From Chrysoperla carnea (Eukaryota > Arthropoda > Insecta > Neuroptera > Chrysopidae): a DNA stretch of 64,000 nt. A program made the translations under genes and the position numbers. Numbering within the stretch: the first letter of the stretch is position 1; each line of letters begins with the position of its first letter. Below the pieces are notes generated by a model. That model worked only from the letters and a program-made list of their open reading frames with translations, was not told where the DNA came from and made no database searches. This document shows positions 13,501 through 26,518 of this stretch, piece by piece. Where the stretch lies: positions 90,328,368 to 90,392,367 of the forward strand of contig NC_058337.1 in the NCBI RefSeq assembly GCF_905475395.1, given 5' to 3'.

Positions 13501-16500
13501 ATTACGATCACTTCATCAGAAATAATACCCGTAAACAGTTACGATCAAGTTGTATCTTGAGTATATCAGAAAAGGGTCGTTTAAACTCTTGCAAATGTCT
13601 TGATATTAAGTCAACTGACTTAAACCTACTTGGAGGTATAAAAATAAACTCAACAAAGTTAGCAATGGTTAAACTGCCAAGTGTAGATGATTTACCACGA
13701 AGTTGTACGTATTTTCCTTTAACTCCAATACAATTGTTCAATATTCAAGTGGCACCGCATCGAATTAAGTTTGGGAAGGTTAATTTTTTTAAATGTAATT
13801 TATAGTTTTTAAATATTTTGTTTAAAACAAAAACATATTTTTTCTAAAATGAATGGAAACAAATTTTTAAACTGAATCAAGAATTGCTAAAATTCAATCT
13901 TTTTACACCAATTAAGAATTTTATTATATTTTATCTATAAAAATAACAAGTGAAAACAAACAATTGACTGAGTTAATTGTTGAAATACCATGTATAGGCA
14001 GTGTTGATTACTCTTTCACATTACACATACATACATGTCACACATATACCACTAGTTCGATTTACATCTAGGCATATAAATATCGCGAGTATGACAAATT
14101 ACATGCGTTAAGCAATGCATCTAAGTAAGAGATATTATATATGTTATATGAAATTGCAAAAAAAGAATCGTGGCTTCGATGTCTTTTCAGCTATACAACA
14201 GTTCTTCTGTTGTGTGCCTGCATAGAGTGGGAGAGAACACATGTATATAATACTGCTCACTTAGATGCATTGTATCTAAAAATTTCAGCTTGATATGTTT
14301 TTTCGTTTTTTAGTTATCGTGATGACAGATGGACAGACGACAGACAGACAGACCGAAAATGGACTAATTTAATGATTTTATGAACACCTATACCTAAATT
14401 TTGTTCATAGCATCAATATTTTTAAGCGTTACAAACTTGGGACAAAACTATACCAAGTATACCTTGGTATATTTCATATACATAAACTAAAGTACATAAA
14501 CAAAAAATCGAAAAAAATTTATGGTTTCTGATTTGAATGAAACTATATAAGGTAAGTATATAAGGTAATTTTGACCCAAAAAATTCAAAAATCGTATTCA
14601 TTAGTTTTAGAAATATCACCCATTTTATCATATTTTGGATCGATATCTCCGAAACTAGTTTCCCAATCGTTATATAAATACGATTTTTGTAAATTATGGG
14701 TCAAAATTACCTTATAAACAGAGTTTTATCGAAATCGGAGCCAACATTTTTTTTTTCGATTTTTTCGATTTTTGTAAAGGGGTACAATTTGGATAAAACT
14801 TAGAATATAAGGTAATTTTGACCCAAAAAATTCAAAAATCGTATTCATTTGATGATTAGAAGCATAGTTTTTGAAATATCACCCATTATCCCATATTTTG
14901 GCCCGATATCTCCGAAATTAGTTTCCTGATCGTTATATAAATACGATTTTTGTAAATTATGGGTCAAAATTACCTTATAAACAGAGTTTTATCGAAATCG
15001 GAGCCAACATTTTTTTTTCGATTTTTGTAAAGGGGTACAATTTGGATAAAACTTAGAATATAAGGTAATTTTGACCCAAAAAATTCAAAAATCGTATTCA
15101 TTTGATGATTAGAAGCATAGTTTTTGAAATATCACCCATTATCCCATATTTTGGCCCGATATCTCCGAAATTAGTTTCCTGATCGTTATATAAATACGAT
15201 TTTTGTAAATTATGGGTCAAAATTACCTTATAAACAGAGTTTTATCGAAATCGGAGCCAACATTTTTTTTTCGATTTTTTCGATTTTTGTAAAGGAGTAC
15301 CCCTTAAAAAAATTCCAAAAAAATTTATGGTTTCTGATTTGGATAAAACTTAGTATATAAGGTAATTTTGACCCAAAAAATTCAAAAATCGTATTCATTT
15401 GATGATTGGAAGCATAGTTTTTGAAATATCACCCATTATCCCATATTTTGGCTCGATATCTCCGAAACTAGTTTCCTAATCGTTATATAAATACGATTTT
15501 TGTAAATTATGAGTCAAAATTACCTTATAAACAGAGATTTATCGAAATCGGAGCCAACATTTTTTTTTCGATTTTTACGATTTTTGTAAAGGGGTACCCC
15601 TTAAAAAAATTCCAAAAAATCGAAAAAAAATTTATGGTTTCTGATTTGGATAAAACTTAGTATATAAGGTAATTTTGACCCAAAAAATTCAAAAATCGTA
15701 TTCATTTGATGATTGGAAGCATAGTTTTTGAAATATCACCCATTATCCCATATTTTGGCTCGATATCTCCGAAACTAGTTGCCTAACCGTTATATTAATA
15801 CCATTTTTGAATTTTTTGGGTCAAAATTATCTTATAAACAGAGTTTTATCAAAATCAGAGACAAAAAAATTTTCTCGATTTTTTCGATTTTGTATAAAGG
15901 GGTACGTACCCCTTTAAAAATTCCAAAAAATCGAAAAAACCAATACTGCTGCCTATTCGTTTAAATAAATTTTAGTCATTTTTTTATTATTGAATAGTTT
16001 AAATATTTATGAATAAACAAATGAAAACAAACAATTGACTGAGTTAATTGTTGAAATACCATGCATAGTTAGTGTTGATTTCTTTATCACATTACACATA
16101 CAAACATGTGACACATACATAACTGATAATCAAGTATAGTACATATTATAAAATTTCCGCCTAATTGGCGCCCTCACGGGTAAACAGTGATGTTTACGAA
16201 AAAATGTTACAAACAAAAGTTGTTAAATTTTTGATAAGGAACAAGACCCAATTGAACTATGATGCTCATTTACGAACTTGACCTCACTTTTTACGTCCTG
16301 AGTACGCTGTAAAAATTTCAGCTTCATATCTTTTTTCGTTTTTGAATTATCGTGTCCACAGACGGACGGACGGACGGACGGACAACCGGAAATGGACTAA
16401 TTAGGTGATTTTATGAACACCTATGACAAAATTTTTTTCCTAGCATCATTATTTTTAAGCGTTACAAACTTGGGACTAAACTTAATATACTATGTATATT

Positions 16501-19500
16501 TCATATATACATGGTATAAAAACATAGAAGCGTAATGTGGCCATCCAAACGGTTGATCGTTATAGAGGGAGGCCTAAAAAAAGTATGCGTATAGCTGCCT
16601 TTGTCTGTCTTATATTACCTCTACGAAATACACAGACATGCACGTGTTTATACAATAATTCAAAATATTAATATTCGCTAATAAATCAAATAAAACGATT
16701 AGGTTAATTTTTGCAATAATTTAAATAAAATTTGTTGATTTTTAGGTATCTAAAGATCTCGCAACCAACGAGCAAATAAGCATTGTTAATTTTAATGATT
16801 TCAAAATTAAATTAGAAATGAAATCAACACATCCAGAAATAACTTTTCCTATCGGATCAACAGTTTTAGTAAGTTCGCAAAGCCAATCACAACTCTTAGT
16901 TCGTTTTCACTCAAAACTAGCGGGAAAAGTTCATAAAATAATTAATTATATTATAAACGATTCACATTCATTTGACATAGACATATTTGCTGAAGTAGCT
17001 GAAAAACATTTAACAATTAAGAACAAAATAATTGAATTTAATCGAAATAATGTTGACGCGATATTTGACAAGAAATCAATGCCTATAGCAATAGTCAATT
17101 CTGTAAATAGTTTTACAAGTTTTAATTTCATTGTAAGAGATCAAGTACAATATGAAGTGATCCCATCAAAAGGAACTGTGCCACCACTTAGTTCGATCAT
17201 ATGCCATTTATATCGAAAATTGGAATATAATTTAAAATCTCACACAGAAATTACTATGGTAGCAGAAAGTGGACGTTATGAGAGTTTAATTATTAAATGT
17301 GACGCAATTATTCCAAGTATAACTCTAATAAGTACTACAATTGATGTTGGTACATTGCCGTTAAACATTTTAAAAACACATTACGCATTTTTTCATAATC
17401 CAAGTCAGTTAGACGTAACCTTTTTGGTGTTGAATCCAAATCCAATAGTTGGTGTCAACATTGAAAGTATTAGTGGAATTCTACGTCCACAGTCATTAAC
17501 AAAATTATATATACATCTTAAAATAAGAGCAATTGTTTCATTCGATTTTATAATCAACATTCAAATACAAAATACATATGTAATTTATCTACGTGTTCGT
17601 GGCAAAGTCGTTTTCCCACAAGTAAAATTAAAACCAAATAAAATTAAATTACGCCGTATCAGTGCCGACAGCTTTGACAGAATGTCTTTTGAGATATATA
17701 ATCTTGGTGAAACTGAGGTAACAATTAATATACCGCTAAACAAAAATTACTCTGAATTTGTGTTGTCAGAAGAACCCGAGATAATCATTTCACCATATGG
17801 AAGTCAAGAGGAAATATTTTTAGCACCCAAAACTCATAGAAAATTGTATATACATTTTCAACCCACCGATGTTGCAAGTTATGAATTCTTTTTGCCGGTT
17901 ATTATTAATCAAATATTAGGTCCTGTTATTCTGGAAAGGGAATTTGAAACAATAAATCCAAAATATAATTTAAAAAATTATGAATCGTAAGTGCAAAAAA
18001 CTCTTGGAGCGTATTTTTGTTTTTAATAGAGATAAAATATTCCACGTTAAGATCGAATACAGGATTTTTTTGCAAGAACCCTAATGAAATTAAATCTAAA
18101 AAACAAGTTTTCGAAAACAATTTAATAATATCACCGTACGCTTTATTAAAGACGGAGATAGACAAAATTCGTGATATTTTAGCATAAAATCCTTGATATT
18201 TCAAAAATCCATGATATTTTAGCATAAAATAAGAGGAAGAAAGGCAGCAAAGTTGATACCCTCAAAAGGCACTTCCATGACGCTATATATAACTCAACTT
18301 ACATATTTTTAACCATAGATAAAAGATTTAGTTAATATATTGTTTTTAACCTACTAGCTCAATTTGATAAAATTGAGGAGGCGCGCAAAATCTCAAAAAT
18401 TTATTATATTTCTACACAAAAAGGAATTGGAAGATTGAGGAAATTGGCATCGCACTTCTTTGAAATTAATAGACTAATTAACCTACATACCGATTTTCAA
18501 CCCTCTACCCCAATTTGGAAATATTTTTGTAATTTCCAAAACCACTTAGTGTTCTATTAAGGCCTACAAAAACAAGTTTATAACCCACTATTCTCCGTTG
18601 AAAATCGATACGATATTAATAGTATATAATATATATAATATAATAGCATATCAATGTTATGAAATCCCGTGTATGCTAATTAATAGCTCTAACAATGATA
18701 TTTCAGGCATTTAGTTTTTAATTCTTTCCTCTTTGTTGAAACCATATTTTACAATACTTTTAAATATTTCAGAAACTATTTGGATAAAGACTGTTGTAAT
18801 TTTGAAAATAATATTCCTGATGAATTATCGGTTTTGAGAATTACAGTCACTGTACAATCCCATATATTACATTTATCAAAAAAGAATGTAAATTTTTATT
18901 ACTCACCGTTTGCAAAAAATAAAAATTTGACTCATTGTGATATCACCATTAAAAATGTATCCACAGAGATAAAAAATTTTTTGCTTCGAATTGACAGTCT
19001 GCAAAATACACCATTTATAGTCCAAGCATTTGGTAAACATATTGAACAAACCGATGTTGCGTTAATTCAAACTACATACTTACCACGTGATGAAGTAAAA
19101 TTAGCTATTTGGTTTTCACCATTACAGCCGGGAAAATACACTGCAAAATTACCAATTTATGTTCAACATTACGAAATAGATAGTCGTGTTTATAATTATA
19201 TTAACCTTGATGGAATTTACGCTGAATCAAACATTACGACAAATGTTCATAAAATTTATTTTGGAGCTGTACCGTTGAATATAACAAACGAAAGATTAAT
19301 TCATATTAAAGCCGAAAATTATTATGTTACGTCCACAATTACAACTAATTCTACATCAAAATATATTACAGTAACTTGTCCTAAAGGAAATTCGTTTTTA
19401 AATAAAGACGAAAATCCAATAATTTTACCCATAATTATTGCTTTTAAAAGTAATGAACCTATTTCACTATGTGAAAAAGTTACAATTACAGATCGATTTG

Positions 19501-22500
19501 GCAACCAATGTGTAATACAAGTTTATGCATGTGCCGATAATTGTATATTTACAACATATGAATTTCTAGCAATGTATCGTGAATTTATCAAGTACGAAAC
19601 CAACATTATCGAAACTGTAAGTATTTTTTTGGAAATTATAGTAAAGATATAGAGCCCGAGCTAGCTTTTCATGTGGACAATATCCTTGATGGTGGTTTTT
19701 GAGAAAAGAGACACAACTTCTATGGTACCTATTCCTGAATGTCGGATAGAGGAACGTTTACCGACTTGCACCTTCACCCTGCGGTAAGGAGCTTCTATCA
19801 CTTTATTAAATAGGGAAGGAACGGAGCATTGGTGGACTCACCGATGCTAATTATCACCTAATGCTGCGTCTACGGAGCCACTGCACTCATCTCTCTTAAA
19901 TATTTTTTACCATGCTTTTAAATTAATCTGATTTATTTTAATCGCATTTGCGTATCATTTTTAACGGGGCACCTGCATGGGAATGAACACTGGACCCTGA
20001 AACTTACATATAATAATATGGTTTATGTTCTAGTTGCATCAAAATAATCTAGACACAACACCTAATTTAGTATTAAAGAAATCTTCTTTGGAGCTTTATT
20101 CGAATATAATAAATTCTGATAAAACTGATTGTGATGAAATATGTATTGATTTTCCTAAATATCCCGAAAACACTGGGGAACCAACAGATATTAGTAATTA
20201 CTTAAATATGGTTGTATCTAAAGTAGAAATGTTTCTTTATGAACGAGTGTTTCGATACGAATATTTTGCCGCAATACCAGATGGAATTCTAGCAATGGTT
20301 GATATTTTGAGTGAAGAGCAACCAAAAAGTCCTCCAAATGAAAGGAAATATTTTGAAATATTCACGTTTCTCAATCGAATGTACGGAGAGGAGACATCTC
20401 GTTTTTTTTCTAAGGGGTAATTTTTGTATTAGATTAATAGTATCATATTTAATATTATATAAACATATGGCTACAAAAAAATGCTATAAAATTTTTAACT
20501 TTAATTATAGTGGTGAATAATAATTCTGAAGGGAGTTTTTAAATGCACATTTGAAGTAGAAAACATGTACATCCAATACGGCTACCGATTAATAAGTACG
20601 AAATAAAAAATTTGATTTTTTCTGTTAAAGCCCAAATTTTTCGAATGTCATATGAATTTCCAACACAACTTAACCTTTTAACCTTAATTTTAGATTAAAT
20701 GACTTTAATAACCGTTTTAATTTAGTTAGCCATTAAAATTTGTAGATTCAAAAATGAAATAAATAAAGGGTTTTCAAGGTCCTCAAATCTACCTTGTGAG
20801 GGTTATTCCACAATTTTTGGTTAATGTAATTTATTTGTTATTTGAAAATCTGGGGATGAAGTTATTTGGTATCTTTTATTTCATTTATAAAGATATGCAT
20901 ATATTGTACATTCCGTTGTTTGAGAATAAAAATTTCCTAATGTACCTAGATTCAGCATTTAGCCCCACCAAGTCCATTTAAAAGCAATCTCAATTTAATT
21001 TTCATTTAATCTTTACACTCCACTATAGGGAACAGCAATTTATAATGTAAGTGATTGAAACATTAATAATTCCCTATGATTCTCATACAGACCTTCTCTT
21101 CTCTGTGCGTACCTATTAACATGTGTCAATGGTACATGACACATGTGTTATGTTAAAACTGAACTATGACATAATATTATCCCCAATAAGCAATGATTTG
21201 TATAGAATGTGATTTACAACTCAAAGCACAGCTTGTAAATAAATGAACAGTAAAAGCAAAATTTTTAACTTTGAAAACTCTAAAAAATTGTATATCTATT
21301 TTACTTGAAAACAAATACCATGGAACAATCATTCTATCGATTACTCATCTAGTAAGTAAACTTTGGCCTCATATAGTTGCTACCTCATAGATGATATCTG
21401 CCGAGAAATTATAGAGTGCTTTATTAACCCTACTATCTCTAATATTTGGCATGGTATAGTAAATCTTACTGATTTTTTAGTAATAAATTTCAGACCATTA
21501 CCAACGGAAAGAATGGATCGTGTACGTTTTGTTTACATATTATTTAAGCAAATGATTGATTTTGTTGAGGCTCAAGGTGGTCATGTAAAACATATAGATC
21601 CTAAATATTTATTATCGTATGGAGATTATGTAATATTTATGAATGCGATATTTCCTCATACAAAAGAACCTACGAAATCAAAAGAAAATATAAGTTTATA
21701 TGATCGGAAAATATTTGATCGATATTGTAAACGATCCTGGTTAGATATACTGTTACAATCGCTTAAAGGAAAATTATTACCACATATAAACACAAGTAGC
21801 TTGACGAATCATGCAAAAATCGTGGATGAATCAAAGCCAAATGTTCAAGAAATTAACGATTCATATAAAATGTCGCATATAAAATGGATATTATCACATG
21901 ATAGTTTGAAACATTTGAATACACTGGAAAGTAATGTTTATAGTTTACATGAAAGAATTTTACTTGCATGGTTAAATCGTCACTTTGAGTATCACCGACA
22001 AGCAATCTGGAGATATGGAGTATGTGTTCCGGCACGTCGTATATGTAATTTTGATACAGATTTATCAGATGCATTACCATTTGTATTTGTAACAATGTCT
22101 TATTGTCCATATGTTCAAAAACAATGCTTCAACGATTTATTTACGCATGCAGCTACACTAGAAATGGCATATCATAATGCAGCGCGTTTAATAAACGCAT
22201 GGCAAGATTTAAATTTAGGCAAGTATTTTTCGCTGAGGTAGTTCGATCACCGGTATAGTAGGGTTACTACTCAAACTGCTATTTACTAAAATCTTTCTAG
22301 CTTTTCATCTCTAAAGTAAATAAAAAAACTAAAAGTAGTGTTTATTAAGTGAAAATCTTAATTGAAAAACAATTGTTATTCAGTCCAAAAGAAACTCCAA
22401 AAATATGCAAAATGCGAAAATATTTCAGGAAGTCGATTGGAACAACAAATTTCTCTAAAAAAGACTTTTAAGAAAAGTTTTGTATTTTCTACAATAACCG

Positions 22501-25500
22501 AGTAAAACCCAATTCAAGAATTGTACCTAAATGTTTTGTATGTCGATGGTATTGTGCACTCATATGGTAATTGTACAGTAAAATATGTTACAAATGAAGG
22601 AAAATGAAATAAACCGCTCACTTTTTATTAAAACCTTGTGGAATATGTTTCTTAGGTATTAAATACCATTAGTAAGCCATGAGCTAGTTGAGCAAAAATT
22701 TCTATTGGTTAATCTATACATATAAAATGCTTTATCTTGAATGACTGACTATGACTGGCGGATCAACTGAAATTGGAGAGTAGGGTTTTTGCATGACGTA
22801 GGCATCCGATAAGAAATAATTTTCCGAACTTCTTTTCCTAAGAGGCTAAAAAACGGGGGCAAATTTTGTATGGGACAACGTGATGTCTTGGTCCAATGTA
22901 CTTCAAATTTTGCATAAACATTCTTTAACATATTTGTATGTATTTAAAATTCAAGTTAACCAACGAAGTGAGTGAATAACTGCTAGTAAACAATAAATTG
23001 TTAATTCAATGAAAAAGAATTTAAAATTGACTTTAAAAATTAATAAATAGGCAACTTGTATTACATATACGTTATACATGGATAATAATTTTTCGATTAT
23101 TTGACAAACATTCACATTTACGTCATACAATTTGCTTACTAACTAATTTTTGTAAACCAATTTATTTTTTATTAACAAATAGAAACATTTGCGCAACTAG
23201 CTTACTGAGAAATAGCTTAGCTGTGAAATCTTTTACTGAACAAGAAGTGCAAATTTTATTTATAAAAGAGGTTTAAGTATGTAAATAAAGTTATTCTATT
23301 GGATGTTTAGAAATGCTCCCTTGAAAAATCAGCAAAATCCAATTTGCCGCATTTGAGCACAATACCATCAATGTATAATAAATCTTGAAATTAAATATTT
23401 TACTAAAAAATTTCTGTCCGTCATTCCACTTAAATAATTTGACATAATTTAACTTTTTCAAAAGGAAGTATATAAAGCATCTTTTAATTTATGAAGCGAA
23501 TGGGAATGGGACAACTCCCGTTTCGAACTCCGGAAGTCGAACCAATATTATTATACAATTATTATATTTATTTATTTATAATTGGAAATATTTTTATTTA
23601 GGGATAACTGTTACACCCAAAGACATTGTTGAAAATAATTCAATATCGATGCTATTTCTTGTACTATTCTTATATTTCACACTGCCTGATTATATACCAT
23701 GCCAGCTAGTGCATTTTAAAACAAATCTATCAGAGGTTACTTGTCGTTGTGTAAATATTTTAACACCTGTAGAAACAAACTACAAAGTAAATTTTATTGG
23801 TAATGAACATACATGTTTTTATACAAATCAAGATGAGAATGTAATTTCAGTCACAGATAGAGGTTTAGTGTTGCGTTTATTTTACCATGCCAAACAAATT
23901 GCACGTAGTACAACCACATTGATATTAATTGGTGAAGTTTCACAAGGTGTATTTAGCAGTAGTTTAGTATTGACTTTGGAAGGTGAACCAAGGCTAACCC
24001 CATGCCAAACGATTAGTGTTGCAGCATCTTTATATGATAATATTGAAAAAATAATAAATATAAATGTGCCATATAATTGTGCTGGTCAGTTTCAAATATT
24101 TATCAATGAAAATGAAATACGTGGTTTAGAGACCTTTACTGCATATCCATGGGATAAAGAATCACTTCGAAAAATACCACGAAAATTATACATAAAAGAA
24201 AAAGTATTAAATCACATCGGAGGTAAATCAGCAAGTCTACACTTATATCTATCATTTCTATTAGCTGAGACAAGTAATTATTATTTGATATTTATTAATA
24301 AACAAATTGGTGACTTTATTATCAATATTACAATGATACCAGCGCATTTAAGAAAAAGATCTGAATTTACATATAAAATGCCAGAAACCTGTTGTACACG
24401 TAAATGCATATGTAAAAATCATACAAGAACGGAATTTGAACTTTGCCCATGTGTTATAAATATACCAATTAGAAAACGTAACAAATATTGGTGGGAATGT
24501 TTTCGTAAATCACAACGTCAGGCGTTACCATATGAAGAATGGAGTTTTTGGGATAAACGATTAGGTACTTCATACAAAAAGGGAGGCCAGATCGTTTAAG
24601 AGCTAAGCCGGGATAATTTTATCCATTTTTATACACAAAGATAATGTGATATTTATTATATTTTTCATTTATTATACACTACCTACTTTGTGTGTTTTAT
24701 TTTCAATGTTCGATTCAGAATTTGATTATGTTAAATAGAGCTATTTACACAGACAACAATTTCAACGCTCTTTATATCTCTTATTTAACTATATGTATTT
24801 TGGGAACAAACGATGAAACTTGGTACACTTGGTTCTTTTTCGATTTAAGAAGATTCTAGACTTATTAGAAATGGTTAGTATAATAATTTAAAAAAAATAA
24901 TGATAATAAAATAAATAATGAAGTCTGAGCCATTGCGGATTTAGTGCGGAAAGGTTGAAAAACAGCCGCTCGACCGCTTTGTGTGTGTGTCTGTCTGTCT
25001 ATCTGTGGAATCGCAGCGCCTAACGTATGAACCGATTTTGATTTTTTTTGGTTTTGTTTGGAAGGTAATTTAATGGAGAGTGTGCTTAGATATGTTTCAA
25101 GGGCGAATTTAGAGTTCCGCACCCGAAACATCTAAAAAAATAGGCGATGATCTTCAAAATCGGTTTAGTTTTCAGTTTTTTTGTTTAATTAAATGAAGTG
25201 TTCTTAGATATGTCTCATCTGCAAGTTTAGGGTTCCGTACTCGAAAAATTTGTCGAGAATTTTGTAAATTTCCATCGTTATAAATGCGATGTAAAAATAC
25301 AAATATAAAAAGGCACAAGAAGCATTAATAACACAACCCTTTTAAAAATTTGTAGAATGGAATCTAAATATTCTCAAATATTAGGATAAAACTCCCGGTA
25401 GCTTGAACATCTGGCGGACCTTTTACTTTCTTAGTCTTGTAACTAGTTATATCTTATTTTACTTTAGTTAGACCCCAATGATTCTACAAAATTTAAATCG

Positions 25501-26518
25501 GAAAAGGATTTTTAGCCCACCGTGTACACAGGTTGGACAATTTTAATCTACACATCTATAAATATACCTCGTTTTGTACCAATCAAAAAATAACTTAAAC
25601 AAAAGTTGCAAAGTTTGATGGGCTAGACATAATGTACTGACAGATTGGACCTAGTTCTTCGGGTTTCTTTATAGCCAATTTAAATCCTAAACGGTAAGAG
25701 ATAAATTATTTTTTGATTGGTTAACTACAAAACGAGATATTTAGATGTATAGATAAAAATGGCTCACCCAGTATATCATAAATACAGGACATACAAAAAG
25801 TATGGAAACAGTCCAAGAATTCGAGAGAGGCACTTTGTTTTGAAAAACGAAACAACAGGTGACCAATATTTAAAAAAAAAAAAAAAAAAACATGAAAATC
25901 TCGGGATGGGGCAGGGTTCAACTATAAAACCTGTGAACCTCCTATTTTTTATTAAAGACTCAAATTTCCACAAAAAAAGTTTTTTCGATTTTAACGCTAC
26001 AATCTTAAAAATTGTTTTTTCATAATTTTTGAAAAAATTAGAGGTGTGAAAAATAAAAGGTTTCAGTTCATTAACATGAAATAATCATTCAGATACTTAT
26101 TTTCAGTAGTTTTTTTTTTTTTCAATTCGCATTAGTTAACGTCATAATACTAATTTTTTATTTGCTGGGCGATGGAAAATCTTTTTTGTAGAAGATGGCG
26201 GCAAAATTAATGATATAATAAACAATTTTAGATACAAACATAGGTGAACGTCTGGTGCAATGGCTTATAAATGAGAGTAGTCAACCAGCGCCTCAAAAGC
26301 TTAAAATTTATAAAATAAGAGAAACTTACAAAATCGAGGATTTGGACACATCTGATGGGGAAATCTTACATCCTGCAGAACTATGTATGGAAGAAATGGA
26401 TATTGATGGTGTAGTCAATTTACCAATTATATCACATAAACCTGGAAAATATATCCTTCAATTGAAATCTGCCGATGGACTTGAAATTCGAATTATTTCT
26501 ATAAAACTTACAGCCTAA
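4538..26518 (+). CDS. CFAP47: CFAP47-like cilia- and flagella-associated protein (15 exons, 2278 aa)
   Basis: Family role: CFAP47 is an axonemal protein of cilia and sperm flagella. Exons I assembled: 4538-4780, 5709-5866, 7000-7295, 8230-8414, 9616-9719, 10189-10313, 10388-10540, 11266-11932, 13433-13778, 16746-17986, 18773-19616, 20034-20416, 21377-22218, 23602-24564, 26232-26518. Every junction keeps frame and the total is 6837 nt with a TAA stop. Repeated beta-sandwich (ASH/MSP-type) modules carry motifs such as PPTIDFGIMNLG (about residues 144-155), VAPHRIKFGK (ending at 759), TTIDVGTLPL (about 956) and HKIYFGAVPL (about 1332). A calponin-homology domain spans about 1768-1895: HERILLAWLN in exon 13, then the ITVTPKDI and LFLYFTLPDYIP block at the start of exon 14. 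A Cys cluster (CCTRKCICKNH) follows near 2126. Only about 380 residues follow the CH domain, far fewer than in vertebrate homologues as I recall them. The start is the first in-frame ATG after a TAA at 4502. An earlier exon is possible because an acceptor-like TAG lies at 4507-4509. Introns hold many repeats. Confidence 0.86.
12055..12200 (+). repeat. Tail of a dispersed repeat (family B), intronic
   Basis: Carries the family's tail landmarks: 'attaggtgattttatgaaaa', 'ttttaagccttacaaacttg' and a TGATATATTTCATATATACA end followed by 'gggtataaaa'. Other family B copies: 13957-14480, 16020-16522, 33210-33452, 43879-44032, 53345-53692 and 54640-55170. Lies in intron 8 of the CFAP47-like gene. No coding capacity is seen. 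Confidence 0.65.
12567..12683. repeat. Near-perfect foldback element, about 117 bp
   Basis: The left arm begins TAGTACACGAATTTTGCCAT and the right arm ends GCAAAATTCGTGTACTA. The arms pair over about 50 bp around a short loop near CTAGTTATGTATATGCATAG. This is a miniature inverted-repeat element or hairpin relic inside intron 8 of the CFAP47-like gene. Confidence 0.7.
13957..14480 (+). repeat. Family B repeat, left copy flanking the tandem array
   Basis: Has a family B head (AACAATTGACTGAGTTAATTG, itself near-palindromic) and tail ('gcgttacaaacttgggac' then a TATATTTCATATACAT end). A second copy in the same orientation lies at 16020-16522, on the other side of the array at 14559-15950. Both lie in intron 9 of the CFAP47-like gene. 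Confidence 0.65.
14559..15950. repeat. Tandem array, five units of about 250-307 bp
   Basis: Units restart with the same block, GGTAATTTTGACCCAAAAAA, at 14564, 14811, 15064, 15361 and 15668, so the spacing is 247, 253, 297 and 307 bp. The longer units gain a segment with CCCCTTAAAAAAATTCC and TTTATGGTTTCTGATTTGG. Within a unit the first block is echoed in reverse complement (GGGTCAAAATTACCTTATAA), so each unit can fold on itself. Units 2 and 3 are nearly identical, which points to recent unequal exchange. The array is intronic and non-coding. Confidence 0.85.
16020..16522 (+). repeat. Family B repeat, right copy flanking the tandem array
   Basis: Direct repeat of the element at 13957-14480: the same head (ACAATTGACTGAGTTAATTG) and the same tail ending TTTCATATATACATGGTATA. 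It includes a short GGAC microsatellite at about 16363-16382. Intronic. Confidence 0.65.
22219..23601 (+). other. GC-AG intron inside the CH-domain coding region
   Basis: Exon 13 of the CFAP47-like gene ends TTTAG at 22218 and the intron opens GCAAGT, the usual consensus for the minor GC-AG class. It closes with TTTAG at 23601. No GT donor in this stretch keeps both the phase (1 then 2) and the CH-domain continuity: NLG followed by ITVTPKDI. A repeat fragment (about 22700-22990) lies inside. Confidence 0.75.
22700..22990 (+). repeat. Short interspersed element ending CTGCTAGT
   Basis: Runs from about 'atctatacatataaaatgct' to 'aacgaagtgagtgaataact' and then GCTAGT. This 'gaagcgaagtgagcg...CTAGT' type of ending is seen in many insect interspersed elements, some of them Helitron-related. 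A reverse-oriented end of a similar type (ACTAGCTTTTACCCGCGGCT) lies at 26716-26735, and a more diverged one (ACCCACCCGCTTCGC) at 39957. No coding capacity. Confidence 0.45.
24930..25260 (+). repeat. Dispersed repeat with 'gggttccgtactcg' motif
   Basis: Contains a GTGTGTGTCTGTCTGTCTAT microsatellite, then CCTAACGTATGAACCGATTT, then two similar blocks with 'cttagatatgt' and 'ttccgcacccg' or 'ttccgtactcg'. A reverse-complement copy is at 56930-57230 and a fragment is at about 36150-36215. Located in the last intron of the CFAP47-like gene. Confidence 0.6.
25515..25780. repeat. Foldback element, about 265 bp
   Basis: The left arm has ATCTACACATCTATAAATAT, CTCGTTTTGTA and CCAATCAAAAAATAA. The right arm has the reverse complements TTATTTTTTGATTGG, TACAAAACGAGATATTTAGA and 'tgtatagat'. 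The centre is unique. Likely a degenerate non-autonomous DNA element in the last intron of the CFAP47-like gene. Confidence 0.55.

Noticed and set aside
14559-15950. CRISPR-like or satellite-centromere interpretation of the tandem array
   Set aside because: Units are about 250-307 bp with no short repeat-spacer alternation, and five intronic copies are too few for a centromeric satellite.
24565-24599. Ending the CFAP47-like gene at the in-frame TAA at 24597-24599
   Set aside because: A phase-1 donor at 24564 (TTAG/GTACTT) joins exactly to the acceptor at 26231 and continues in a protein-like frame to 26518, giving an overall in-frame total. The shorter form remains possible as an isoform.
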